DNA from: Advenella sp. S44 | GTDB lineage: Bacteria > Pseudomonadota > Gammaproteobacteria > Burkholderiales > Burkholderiaceae_B | Length of the DNA stretch: 64,000 bases | Assembly (NCBI RefSeq): GCF_002810445.1 | Contig: NZ_NEXS01000001.1 | Coordinates: 434,001 to 498,000 of the forward strand | Reading direction: 5' to 3' | Shown: positions 16,303-24,407 of the stretch, one piece after another | Layout of the letters: each line of letters starts with the position of its first letter | How positions within the stretch are numbered: the stretch's first letter is position 1 | The notes under the pieces: generated by a model | Database searches by the model: none | The model's input: the letters and a program-made list of their open reading frames with translations, nothing else | What the model was told of the DNA's origin: nothing | Position numbers and translations under genes: made by a program

Positions 16303-18395
16303 TTATGATTACAACTGAAATACGACATTTTCAGGGAGCCGCTGTTGCCTTAATAAGAATCGACAATCCGCCGGTAAATAGCCTGGGCAGCCAGTTAAGA
16401 GTGCAACTAGGTGAAGCATTGACGTCAGCCATCGCCAATTCTATGGTCCAGGCGATTGTTTTGACCGGCACAGGGCGATTCTTCTCGGGTGGCGCGGATA
16501 TCCGCGAATTCAATACGCCAAAAACTGGCGTGCAGCCTGTGCTCAGAGAGATTATTTCAATCATTGAAAATGCAGCCAAGCCTGTTGTCGCAGCCATCAA
16601 TGGCATCGCTTTGGGTGGAGGCCTGGAGTTGACTTTGGGTTGTCACGCGCGAGTTGTTTCGCAAGAGGCGAAATTGGGCCTGCCGGAGGTCAAGCTGGGG
16701 GTGTTGCCCGGCGCAGGCGGGACGCAGCGACTGCCACGGCTAGTTGGTGTGCCCGCAGCGTTGGATATCATTGTGGGCGGAGAGCCCCTGACAGCTGATC
16801 AGGCGCTGGCCTGTAGTCTTGTGGACCAAGTAGCGGCTGGCAGTCTGCTGGACGAGGCGTGTGCCTATGCTGTTTCGATTATACAGGGAGCGCGGGCTCG
16901 ATCGCATATTGACCAAGCGCCACTTGACGAGTCCGTCGATGAAGCGGTCTTTGAGAACGCCAGGAAAAAGGCAAAACGAAAATATCGCGGATGTACGGCC
17001 CCCTTGACATGTATCGAATGCGTTGCAAAGTCGCTTTCAACCGATCTTTCATCGGGCTTGGCCTATGAGGCAGAGCAGTTCGCCTTGCTTGTCAATGGCG
17101 AACAATCCAAAGCGTTGCGGCATATATTTTTTGCCGAGAGAAAAGCAGGAAAGCGACCTGCCATGAACGGGGCTTCTTTTGCCATTCGCAAGGTCGGTGT
17201 TGTCGGTGCAGGTACTATGGGTGGTGGCATTGCCATGAGTCTGGCCAATGCCGGAATTCCGGTTGTGTTACTCGAGCAGTCTGATGCTGCCCTCAAGAAA
17301 GGTTGGGAGACGATCCAGCACAACTATGCCGGTAATGTCAAACGCGGCCGTTTCACCGAAAGCCAGGTGCAGCAACGGTTACTGTTGATTCAGCGAACGA
17401 CCCGGTATGAAGATCTGTCGGACTCAGATCTGATTATCGAAGCGGCATTCGAAGATATGGCGGTGAAAAAGGAGATTTTCACTCGCCTGGATTCGGTGTG
17501 CAACATGGACACGATTCTGGCCTCCAATACCTCCAGACTGGATATTGACGAAATTGCTGCGGTGACTTCTCGCAAAGAGAAGATCCTGGGCATGCATTTT
17601 TTCAGTCCTGCAAATGTCATGAAATTGCTGGAAGTTGTCAAAGGCGCTCATACATCAGACCAAGTCATCAATGCCGTATTCAAATTGGCGGTCAAGATGG
17701 ATAAAACGCCGGTGCTTGTGGGGGTGTGCGACGGTTTTGTCGGCAACCGCATGATCAGCCATTACACGCGCGAGGCCTATTTTCTGTTGGAGGAGGGAGC
17801 CAGCCCTGCTCAAATTGACGGTGCCTTGCGCAGCTTTGGTATGGCGATGGGACCTTTAGAGATGCAGGACATGGCAGGCCTGGACATCAGTTGGGCGGCA
17901 AGGAAACGCCAGGCCGCAAGCCGTCCCCCCCATCTTCGCTACTCATGTGTTGCGGATCGGATTTGCGAAATGGGGCGATTCGGCCAGAAGACTGGTTCAG
18001 GATTCTATCGTTATGCGTCTGGCAGTCGCACGCCCTTGCCTGATCCCGAAATCGATGTGCTAATTGCACGCTGCGCGCAGCTGGCGGGAATCACCAGGCG
18101 CGAGATTTCAGATCAGGAAATTATCGCACGCACTATCTACGCCCTGGTCAATGAAGGTGCAAAAATCGTGCAAGACAAAATTGCACAGCGGCCTTCTGAT
18201 ATCGATGTGGTCTATGTGGCCGGATATGGATTCCCGATGTTTCGCGGTGGGCCCATGTTCTATGCAGACAGTGTCGGCTTGTCAGCAGTGCTTGAGACCG
18301 TTAAAGACTTTCATGAACGGTTTGGCGATTACTGGTCGCCCGCACCATTGCTGACGCAGCTGGCACAAAACGGTGGAAAATTTTCGGACCTGTAA
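16299..18395 (+). CDS. Fused enoyl-CoA hydratase / 3-hydroxyacyl-CoA dehydrogenase (FadB/FadJ-like)
   Basis: 698 residues. The N-terminal crotonase domain (about 1-190) has oxyanion motif FFSGGADIREF and catalytic E110 and E130 (GLPEVKLGVLPGAGG). The C-terminal NAD domain begins at VGVVGAGTMGGGIA (residues 299-312), with catalytic H433 in HFFSPANVMK and a duplicated C-terminal domain. It hydrates an enoyl-CoA and oxidises the resulting 3-hydroxyacyl-CoA. A typical FadJ is about 715 residues, so it is full length. Start and BCCP stop overlap. In this operon it probably acts on the carboxylated or thiolase-bound intermediate, not general fatty acids. Confidence 0.92.
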   Translation: MIMITTEIRHFQGAAVALIRIDNPPVNSLGSQLRVQLGEALTSAIANSMVQAIVLTGTGRFFSGGADIREFNTPKTGVQPVLREIISIIENAAKPVVAAINGIALGGGLELTLGCHARVVSQEAKLGLPEVKLGVLPGAGGTQRLPRLVGVPAALDIIVGGEPLTADQALACSLVDQVAAGSLLDEACAYAVSIIQGARARSHIDQAPLDESVDEAVFENARKKAKRKYRGCTAPLTCIECVAKSLSTDLSSGLAYEAEQFALLVNGEQSKALRHIFFAERKAGKRPAMNGASFAIRKVGVVGAGTMGGGIAMSLANAGIPVVLLEQSDAALKKGWETIQHNYAGNVKRGRFTESQVQQRLLLIQRTTRYEDLSDSDLIIEAAFEDMAVKKEIFTRLDSVCNMDTILASNTSRLDIDEIAAVTSRKEKILGMHFFSPANVMKLLEVVKGAHTSDQVINAVFKLAVKMDKTPVLVGVCDGFVGNRMISHYTREAYFLLEEGASPAQIDGALRSFGMAMGPLEMQDMAGLDISWAARKRQAASRPPHLRYSCVADRICEMGRFGQKTGSGFYRYASGSRTPLPDPEIDVLIARCAQLAGITRREISDQEIIARTIYALVNEGAKIVQDKIAQRPSDIDVVYVAGYGFPMFRGGPMFYADSVGLSAVLETVKDFHERFGDYWSPAPLLTQLAQNGGKFSDL

Positions 18396-18450
18396 CTCAC
18401 CTGCCGGCAGGTATATGGCAAATAACCAGCAGATTCAACAAGGAGCAATT

Positions 18451-18840
18451 ATGGCGTCTGAGCACAAAGGCCCTGAAGCCTACTATTTCGAGCGGCTTGA
18501 ACAGGGAATATTTGAAATACAGCAATGTGTCGACTGTCACAAACACCAATTCTATCCGAGAACGTTGTGTGTTCATTGCGGAGGCAGCCAGTTAATCTGG
18601 AACAAGCCTTCTGGCACCGGGACGGTATATTCTTACAGCATCGTACGGCGCAAGCCTGAAGCAGGCGGTGATTATAACGTTGTGCTGATTGATCTTGAAG
18701 AAGGGGTAAGGCTAATGAGCTCAATTGAAAATTGTGCTTTGGCGGATATTCATATCGGTCAGAAAGTGCAGGCCCGGGTTGCGCGTCGCGACGACGCCGC
18801 TGTCGTTGTGTTTGATGCTGTGGAGGTTGCCCATGCTTGA
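18451..18840 (+). CDS. DUF35 OB-fold protein with zinc ribbon, thiolase partner
   Basis: 129 residues from the ATG at 18451, preceded by AAGGAG; the open frame extends upstream to 18373 but overlaps the previous gene. The N-terminal rubredoxin-like zinc ribbon uses C26, C29, C40 and C43 (QQCVDCH, LCVHCGG). The C-terminal OB-fold has GTGTVYSYSIVRR and GQKVQARV. DUF35 proteins form complexes with thiolase-like proteins, as in ChsH2-Ltp2 or BbsA-BbsB (family knowledge). The next gene is exactly such a thiolase, overlapping by 8 bp, so the two very likely form one enzyme. Confidence 0.9.
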   Translation: MASEHKGPEAYYFERLEQGIFEIQQCVDCHKHQFYPRTLCVHCGGSQLIWNKPSGTGTVYSYSIVRRKPEAGGDYNVVLIDLEEGVRLMSSIENCALADIHIGQKVQARVARRDDAAVVVFDAVEVAHA

Positions 18841-19996
18841 TCTACGTGGCAAGGCAGTTATTGCTGGGGTTGGAGTAGCCGGTATGGGTGAAGCGCATGG
18901 CTACACGGAAATGGAATTGTTGGCTCAGGCAGCAACGCAAGCGGTTGCCAACGCCGGCCTGACCATGGCCGACATAGACGGAATTGCAACCTGCAGCTCT
19001 TCAGCCACGATGTGGGCGTTACCCGCTATCGAATACCTGGGGCTTCGCCCGAAGTTTATCGAAAGCACCATGTTAGGTGGATCCAGTTTCCTGGCACATC
19101 TGCTGCCGGCCATGCAGGCCATTGCCTCAGGGCAATGTAATGCAGTGCTGGTATGTTATGGGAGCACACAGAGGACAGCAACGTTCGGCCGTAAAGAAGG
19201 GGTAAAAGCACGGGCACTGCTTGATCCCCAGCCTTACGAGCAACCGTACAAGCCGCTGTCTCCCGTTACCTCATACGCACTGGCTGCACAGCGACATATG
19301 TATCAATATGGAACAACGAGGCGTCAGTTGGCGGAAGTGGCAGTCGCCGCCAGAAAATGGGCTCAGCTCAATCCAGAAGCGTTTATGCGCGATCCAATGA
19401 GCATTGATGATGTCCTGGCGGCACGCATGATCTCTGACCCATTTTCAGTCAGGGATTGCTGCCTGGTTACTGATGGCGCCGGGGCCTATGTGCTCGTGGC
19501 GGCGGACAGGGCTCGCGATCTGCCTGTTAAACCCGTGTATGTGCTGGGCAGCGCAACCGCAGTGTGGAATCGACAGGTTTCTTCCATGCATGATCTTACG
19601 GTGACAGCCGCTTCTGAATCAGGGCCTCGCGCAATGCAAATGGCGGGTGTTGATCACAAAGACATAGATTTGCTCCAGCTTTATGACGCCTTTACGATAA
19701 ATGTACTGCTTTTTCTGGAAGATCTGGGTTTTTGCCCCAAAGGAGAAGGTGGCTCCTTCGTTGAAAATGGCGGCATCGCACCGGGCGGTCATACTCCGGT
19801 CAATACCAATGGCGGCGGGCTTTCCTGTGTTCATCCCGGCATGTATGGCATCTTTACCCTTATTGAAGCGGTACGCCAGCTTCGCGCAGAAGGGGGGCAA
19901 CGTCAGGTTCCATCGGCCAGCATAGCACTTGTACATGGCAACGGAGGAACATTGTCAAGTCAATCGACAGCTATCCTGGGGAACGTGCAGCCTTGA
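18833..19996 (+). CDS. Thiolase-like acyltransferase/retro-aldolase lacking the usual nucleophilic Cys
   Basis: 387 residues from the ATG at 18833 (GGAGG upstream, overlap with the DUF35 gene). It is in the SCP-x/Ltp thiolase subfamily: VIAGVGVAGMGEAHGYTEMEL at the start and NTNGGGLSCVHPGMYG near the C-terminus. The segment where thiolases carry the acyl-accepting cysteine reads STMLGGSSFLAHLLPA, with no Cys; this is the pattern in Ltp2-type aldolases and BbsB-like proteins. Retro-aldol or unusual thiolytic cleavage of a branched acyl-CoA is therefore likely (inference). It acts with the DUF35 protein encoded just before it. Confidence 0.85.
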   Translation: MLDLRGKAVIAGVGVAGMGEAHGYTEMELLAQAATQAVANAGLTMADIDGIATCSSSATMWALPAIEYLGLRPKFIESTMLGGSSFLAHLLPAMQAIASGQCNAVLVCYGSTQRTATFGRKEGVKARALLDPQPYEQPYKPLSPVTSYALAAQRHMYQYGTTRRQLAEVAVAARKWAQLNPEAFMRDPMSIDDVLAARMISDPFSVRDCCLVTDGAGAYVLVAADRARDLPVKPVYVLGSATAVWNRQVSSMHDLTVTAASESGPRAMQMAGVDHKDIDLLQLYDAFTINVLLFLEDLGFCPKGEGGSFVENGGIAPGGHTPVNTNGGGLSCVHPGMYGIFTLIEAVRQLRAEGGQRQVPSASIALVHGNGGTLSSQSTAILGNVQP

Positions 19997-20041
19997 CCAC
20001 AATGTTGGTCGATACGACCCCTCAATCAATCAGGGACAAAA

Positions 20042-20734
20042 ATGCTTAACAAAACCTTCGCCGACCTGGAAACAGCAGTGGCAGATGTGCACGATGGCGC
20101 AACCATACTTATAGGCGGCTTTGGGGCGTCCGGTGTTCCTACGGAACTGATTTGTGCGCTTCTGGACCAAGGTGCGCGTGATCTGACTATCGTGAACAAT
20201 AATGCGGGCAATGGTCCAATAGGTCTGAGTCAATTAATCGAAGCTGGTCGAGTGAGTAAAATGATATGTTCATTCGCACGCTCATCCAACAAACAGCAGC
20301 CCAATGCCAGCGCATTCGCTGATGCTTATCGTGATAAGCGTATAGCGCTTGAATGTGTTCCGCAAGGCACGATGGCCGAACGAATGCGCGCGGCGGGATC
20401 TGGACTGGGGCCGTTTTATACACCAACGTCGTATGGCACTGCCCTGGCACAGGGCAAGGAAGTCAGGGTGGAAGATGGCATAGGCTACGTACTGGAGTAT
20501 CCGTTGAAGGGCGATTTTGCCTTTATCAAAGCCCAGTATGGCGATCGATGGGGAAATCTGACCTACCGTTATGCCGGTCGGAATTTCGGACCGATCATGG
20601 CCATGGCGGCGACAACTACTATTGCACAGGTAGACAGTATTCTTGCCTTGGGGGCGCTTCCTCCCGAACAAATCGTAACGCCAGGCATATTCGTCAAGCG
20701 CATTATCGAAGTCAAGAGAGATCACCATGTATAA
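20042..20734 (+). CDS. CoA-transferase subunit A (3-oxoacid CoA-transferase type)
   Basis: 230 residues. It matches the alpha subunit of class I CoA-transferases (PcaI/ScoA/AtoD): ADVHDGATILIGGFGASGVP at the N-terminus with the GGFG loop, NNNAGNGPIGLSQLI, and YTPTSYGTALAQGKE. It pairs with the beta subunit at 20727, with an 8-bp overlap. Together they move CoA from succinyl-CoA or another donor to the pathway acid, which would activate the imported substrate. The donor and acceptor cannot be determined from sequence. Confidence 0.93.
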   Translation: MLNKTFADLETAVADVHDGATILIGGFGASGVPTELICALLDQGARDLTIVNNNAGNGPIGLSQLIEAGRVSKMICSFARSSNKQQPNASAFADAYRDKRIALECVPQGTMAERMRAAGSGLGPFYTPTSYGTALAQGKEVRVEDGIGYVLEYPLKGDFAFIKAQYGDRWGNLTYRYAGRNFGPIMAMAATTTIAQVDSILALGALPPEQIVTPGIFVKRIIEVKRDHHV

Positions 20735-21386
20735 GAAACTATCGCGGGCTGACATCGCCAGATTGGTTGCAGCTGACATCCCTGACGGCTGTTACGTTAA
20801 TCTGGGCATCGGTATTCCCACCTTGATAGCCCAATACTTGCCAGACGACAGAGAGGTAATTCTGCACACCGAAAACGGCATCGTCGGGATGGGACCGGGA
20901 GATAGTGATGCGCCGCTGGATTTGGATTTGATCAATGCCAGCAAGGAGCCCGTCACGATCATTCCGGGCTCCTCGATCACTGACCACGCAACCTCTTTCG
21001 CCATGATGCGTGGTGGTCATATCGACTTGACTGTATTAGGCGCCTTTCAGGTATCTGCACTTGGCGATCTTGCCAATTGGGATACCGGGCGCGCAGATGC
21101 TATTCCTGCTGTCGGCGGGGCAATGGATCTGGTTGTGGGAGCAAAGAAAGTGTATGTCACCATGGAACACGTAACGCGAGAAGGCGAACCCAAGATAGTG
21201 CCTGATTGTGATTATCCGTTAACAGGTAAATCGGTTGTAGACAGGATATATACTGATCTAGCCATTATAGATATCACCAATAATGGATTGCTGGTGTCGG
21301 CAATGGTGCAAGGATTGACTTTTGATAACTTGCAGGCTTTAACAGCGGCGCCGCTGAAAATGAACAAAGACGTTGTTGCGTTGTAA
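20727..21386 (+). CDS. CoA-transferase subunit B
   Basis: 219 residues, class I CoA-transferase beta subunit (PcaJ/ScoB/AtoA). Key motif HTENGIVGMGP carries the catalytic glutamate E49 that forms the glutamyl-CoA thioester. GCYVNLGIGIPT precedes it, and RGGHIDLTVLGAFQVSALGDLAN is a family signature. It is the last gene of the operon and is followed by a strong hairpin. Overlap with subunit A implies coupled translation and a 1:1 complex. Confidence 0.93.
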   Translation: MYKKLSRADIARLVAADIPDGCYVNLGIGIPTLIAQYLPDDREVILHTENGIVGMGPGDSDAPLDLDLINASKEPVTIIPGSSITDHATSFAMMRGGHIDLTVLGAFQVSALGDLANWDTGRADAIPAVGGAMDLVVGAKKVYVTMEHVTREGEPKIVPDCDYPLTGKSVVDRIYTDLAIIDITNNGLLVSAMVQGLTFDNLQALTAAPLKMNKDVVAL

Positions 21387-21420
21387 ATGCGACTGACCGC
21401 AGTCCAAATGATTGAATTAA

Positions 21421-21452
21421 AGCGTGCCGGGAAGTACCACCCCCGGCACGCT
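21421..21452. terminator. Strong hairpin at the operon end
   Basis: AGCGTGCCGGG (21421-21431) pairs perfectly with CCCGGCACGCT (21442-21452) around 10 nt. There is no T-run on either strand immediately after, so its strength as an intrinsic terminator is uncertain; its position between convergent units fits bidirectional termination. Confidence 0.55.
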
Positions 21453-21468
21453 GGCCGTTGTTCAAAGT

Positions 21469-21618
21469 TTAGAAGACAATTTGTAAAGAAGCTATCCGCA
21501 TAGAGCCCGACTTCGACCAGGGGTTCCCCCGCATGACATGGTGCCACAGCAATGAACCTTGAAAACCGTCTTTATGATCATAACGGGCCAGTAGCTCAAG
21601 TCGCAAGAATTCTATCTG
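21469..21618 (-). pseudogene. C-terminal remnant of an outer-membrane porin
   Basis: The minus strand has 49 codons in one frame between an in-frame TAG at 21619-21621 and a TAA at 21469-21471. The peptide has alternating aromatic/polar residues (LLARYDHKDGFQGSLLWHH, RGNPWSKSGSMRI) and ends in phenylalanine (LQIVF), the hallmark of a last beta-strand in outer-membrane barrels. No intact upstream barrel or start is present. I infer a decayed porin gene once associated with the neighbouring uptake genes. Confidence 0.5.
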
Positions 21619-21679
21619 CTAGTGTCGCTATTTCAACTGGCATAGCACATTGGACGCTGGTCAATCAAACTGGCAGGTT

Positions 21680-22648
21680 TCAATCGACGCGGGCACCCGA
21701 GAGGTTCACCGCTTGAGCCCATTGATCAGCTTCCGACTTTACATAGTCTCCGAATTGCTGTGGATTTAATTCCATGATCTGGCCGCCCATATCTTCTATG
21801 CGCTTGGTAAAGGGGGCATCAGAGGCCACCTTTGCCGAAGCCGCGTGCAATTTCTGTTGGATCTCGGACTTGAGGCCGGCCGGACCGAAAATACCAAACC
21901 AGGTTGCAGCATTGAAATCTTTTAATCCGGCCTCAGTCATTGTGGGTACATCCTTAATGGCGTCAATCCGTGTCGGGTTGGCAATTGCAACCGCATGCAG
22001 TTTGCCGGACTGGATTTGAGGCAGGGCAGCAGATAAGGTGATGAACGCCGATTGCACCTGTCCGGCAAGCATATCGGTAATAAGCGGTGCATCCCCGCGA
22101 TAGGGCACGTGTATGAATTTGGCCCCGGTCTTATTCTGAAACATCGCTTGGGCCAGGTGTTGCGGCGAGCCATTGCCAGGCGAGCCCACCGTAATTCCGT
22201 CCTTGCTGTTCTTGGCCTTGCGGATGTACTCGTCCAGAGAATCTACTTTGTAATTGGGGCTTGTGACAAGCACGATTGGAATCCTGGCGATCAAATGAAT
22301 AGGCGTGAAATCCTTTATGGGATCATAGTTCAGCTTGCGATATAAGCTTGCGCTAATGGTGTGAGCTGCAGTAGTTGTATAGAGGGTGTATCCATCGGAA
22401 GCAGCACGAGCAACACCACTGGCCGCCAGGGTTGTTCCCGCGCCAGGTCGATTCACAGCAACCACCGGTTGCCCTAGCTCTTCGGGCAATTGACTTATGA
22501 CCATGCGAGCAATGACATCAGTCGCTCCACCTGCGGCATAGGGAATGACCATTTCAATTGGTTTATCGGGGTAGTTGCCCGCATATGACGCCGGGGATAC
22601 GGTCAATATCGATAGGCTGGCGGCAAGCGCCAAGGTTTGGAAGTTCAT
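21680..22648 (-). CDS. Bug/TctC-family periplasmic receptor
   Basis: 322 residues, RBS GAGGAGA. A clear signal peptide ends at PASYAGNYP. The ligand loop is canonical: KPIEMVIPYAAGGATDVIAR, then NRPGAGTTLAASGVA and HVPYRGDAPLITDML. It is a carboxylate receptor transcribed divergently from the aldehyde dehydrogenase operon at 22894, and its promoter region carries the strongest copy of the AATAGAAC operator. It is probably co-regulated with both neighbouring operons. No TctAB partner nearby. Confidence 0.91.
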   Translation of the reverse strand: MNFQTLALAASLSILTVSPASYAGNYPDKPIEMVIPYAAGGATDVIARMVISQLPEELGQPVVAVNRPGAGTTLAASGVARAASDGYTLYTTTAAHTISASLYRKLNYDPIKDFTPIHLIARIPIVLVTSPNYKVDSLDEYIRKAKNSKDGITVGSPGNGSPQHLAQAMFQNKTGAKFIHVPYRGDAPLITDMLAGQVQSAFITLSAALPQIQSGKLHAVAIANPTRIDAIKDVPTMTEAGLKDFNAATWFGIFGPAGLKSEIQQKLHAASAKVASDAPFTKRIEDMGGQIMELNPQQFGDYVKSEADQWAQAVNLSGARVD

Positions 22649-22711
22649 CCTGTTTCTCCTCTGTCTATGTCAGTACGCACCGGGTTATGCGCGCTACGTT
22701 CAATATGTCGA

Positions 22712-22747
22712 TTCTATTTTATAAAAATAGAACTATCGTTCTATTTT
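22712..22747. promoter_or_regulatory. Operator with three AATAGAAC-type half-sites
   Basis: TTCTATTTT (22712-22720), AAAATAGAAC (22724-22733) and GTTCTATTTT (22738-22747). The last two are a perfect 10-bp inverted repeat with a 4-bp spacer; the first two form a perfect 9-bp repeat with a 3-bp spacer. Three repeated half-sites recall IclR-family PcaU/PobR sites. It lies upstream of the TctC gene on the minus strand. Confidence 0.65.
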
Positions 22748-22809
22748 GTGATTATGAAGAGTAGGCAAACATTTTGCAAGTATTGAATACGGATGACGGC
22801 AGCGGGTCC

Positions 22810-22837
22810 TTGACAATTAGATTGTCAGATATAATAA
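22810..22837 (+). promoter_or_regulatory. Sigma70-type promoter of the ALDH operon
   Basis: TTGACA at 22810-22815 and TAATAA at 22832-22837, 16 bp apart; TATAAT at 22830 is an alternative with a short spacer. TGACAAT/ATTGTCA (22811-22827) also forms a perfect 7-bp palindrome over the -35 box. Confidence 0.5.
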
Positions 22838-22839
22838 TA

Positions 22840-22870
22840 AAAATAGAATGAACGTTCTGTTAAACAGAAC
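22840..22870. promoter_or_regulatory. Operator with three AATAGAAC-type half-sites, ALDH operon
   Basis: AAAATAGAAT (22840-22849), a 4-bp spacer, GTTCTGTT (22854-22861), one base, AACAGAAC (22863-22870). The last pair is a perfect 8-bp palindrome. Same half-site and spacing as at 22724. It lies just after the -10 box and before the start at 22894, suggesting repression. Confidence 0.6.
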
Positions 22871-22893
22871 ATTTTAGAATGCGGAGTGAGTTG

Positions 22894-24369
22894 ATGGAAC
22901 AACAGACAAATTTAACCCCCAAAGCCTTTTTGATAAATGGTGAATGGGTTTCGCATGAACAGGACTATTTTGAATCAATCAATCCTGCTAGTGGCCAGGT
23001 AAATTACCGGCTGTCAACGGCCAACCACGAAGATGTTAATCTGGCTGTGCGTACGGCAACGAATGCCGCCCGGCAATCTTCATGGCGCGATATGCTGCCA
23101 CATGCACGGGCACAGATTCTTAATCGAATGGCCGCGCTGATCACGGAGCGAGCCGAGGATTTCGCCCGCCTGCAAATGATGGAAAATGGCAAAGTGTGGG
23201 CAGAGTGCAAGAACCAGGCCGCCAGTGCGGCGGCAACATTTCGTTATTACGCTGGCGTATGCGAAACACTTGGCGCTGAGGTGACACCGTCGCGTGGGAA
23301 TTATCTTTCTATGGTTGCTTATGAGCCCTATGGCGTTGTTGCTGCGATTACCCCTTGGAATTCACCGCTGACGATGGAAGCACAAAAGGTCGCGCCTGCC
23401 CTGGCGGCAGGAAACGCCGTTATCCTGAAGCCATCCGAGGTAACACCATCCGCCGCTGTGTTGTTGGGCGAGTTGGGGCTGGCCGCAGGGCTGCCGCCCG
23501 GCATATTGAATGTGCTGACGGGCCACGGGGCAACCACAGGCAAGGCACTCGTAGAACATCCCGGTGTTCGAATGATCTCGTTTACCGGGGGTACTGCCAG
23601 CGGGCGTGCCATCGGCATGGTCGCTGCTGATCGGATCATACCCGTCGCCCTGGAGCTGGGCGGCAAGTCGCCCCATATTGTATTTGATGACGCAAATCTG
23701 GCAGCCGCGGTCGAGGGCATTGTCGGCGGTATTTTTGAAGGTAGTGGGCAATCTTGCGTGGCAGGCTCGCGCCTGTTCGTTCAGCGCAGTGTATATGAGA
23801 AGCTGCTGACGCTGCTGATTGAGCGGACCGAGCGTATCAAAGTGGGTTTGCCGGAGGACGCCAACGTGGAAATGGGGCCACTGGCCACGTTTGCTCACCG
23901 CGAGCGCATTGAGCAATTGGTAGATAGTGCTCGGGATGAAGGCGGCAAAATACGCCTGGGCGGTAAGCGCCCTGAGCAACCGGAATTACAGCAAGGGGCT
24001 TTCTATCTGCCCACTATCATTACTGAACTGAATAATCAGAACACATGTGTGCGTGAGGAAATTTTTGGACCCGTGCTGTGCGTGCTTGCATTTGAAGATG
24101 AAGAGGATCTGATAAAACAGGCGAATGACAGCGTATATGGGCTCGCATCGGGTATTTGGACATCCAACTATCAACGTGCGTGGCGCATTGCCTGCGCGTT
24201 GGAAACCGGACTGGTGTGGATCAATACCTACAAACAACTGTCTATTTCCACGCCTTTTGGTGGATTCAAAAATAGTGGCATTGGCCGCGAAAAGGGCATC
24301 AATGGCGTGCGCATTTATCAGCAAAGCAAGGGAATATATTGGAGTATGGACCCGCGCAGTTTGCCCTGA
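22894..24369 (+). CDS. NAD(P)-dependent aldehyde dehydrogenase
   Basis: 491 residues from the ATG at 22894, preceded by GGAG at 22883; an ATG at 22879 is less likely. Class ALDH features are complete: N156 in PWNSPL, cofactor-binding LKPSEVTP, E254 in LELGGKSP, C288 in GQSCVAGS, and C-terminal FGGFKNSGIGRE. It oxidises an aldehyde to a carboxylic acid in the cytoplasm. It is followed by a beta-hydroxyacid dehydrogenase. Shared operators with the 12-21 kb operon suggest it oxidises an aldehyde released by the thiolase-like/DUF35 enzyme (inference). Confidence 0.93.
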   Translation: MEQQTNLTPKAFLINGEWVSHEQDYFESINPASGQVNYRLSTANHEDVNLAVRTATNAARQSSWRDMLPHARAQILNRMAALITERAEDFARLQMMENGKVWAECKNQAASAAATFRYYAGVCETLGAEVTPSRGNYLSMVAYEPYGVVAAITPWNSPLTMEAQKVAPALAAGNAVILKPSEVTPSAAVLLGELGLAAGLPPGILNVLTGHGATTGKALVEHPGVRMISFTGGTASGRAIGMVAADRIIPVALELGGKSPHIVFDDANLAAAVEGIVGGIFEGSGQSCVAGSRLFVQRSVYEKLLTLLIERTERIKVGLPEDANVEMGPLATFAHRERIEQLVDSARDEGGKIRLGGKRPEQPELQQGAFYLPTIITELNNQNTCVREEIFGPVLCVLAFEDEEDLIKQANDSVYGLASGIWTSNYQRAWRIACALETGLVWINTYKQLSISTPFGGFKNSGIGREKGINGVRIYQQSKGIYWSMDPRSLP

Positions 24370-24407
24370 CTACCGTCACAAAATATTGACATTTGCAATA
24401 AAGGAAC

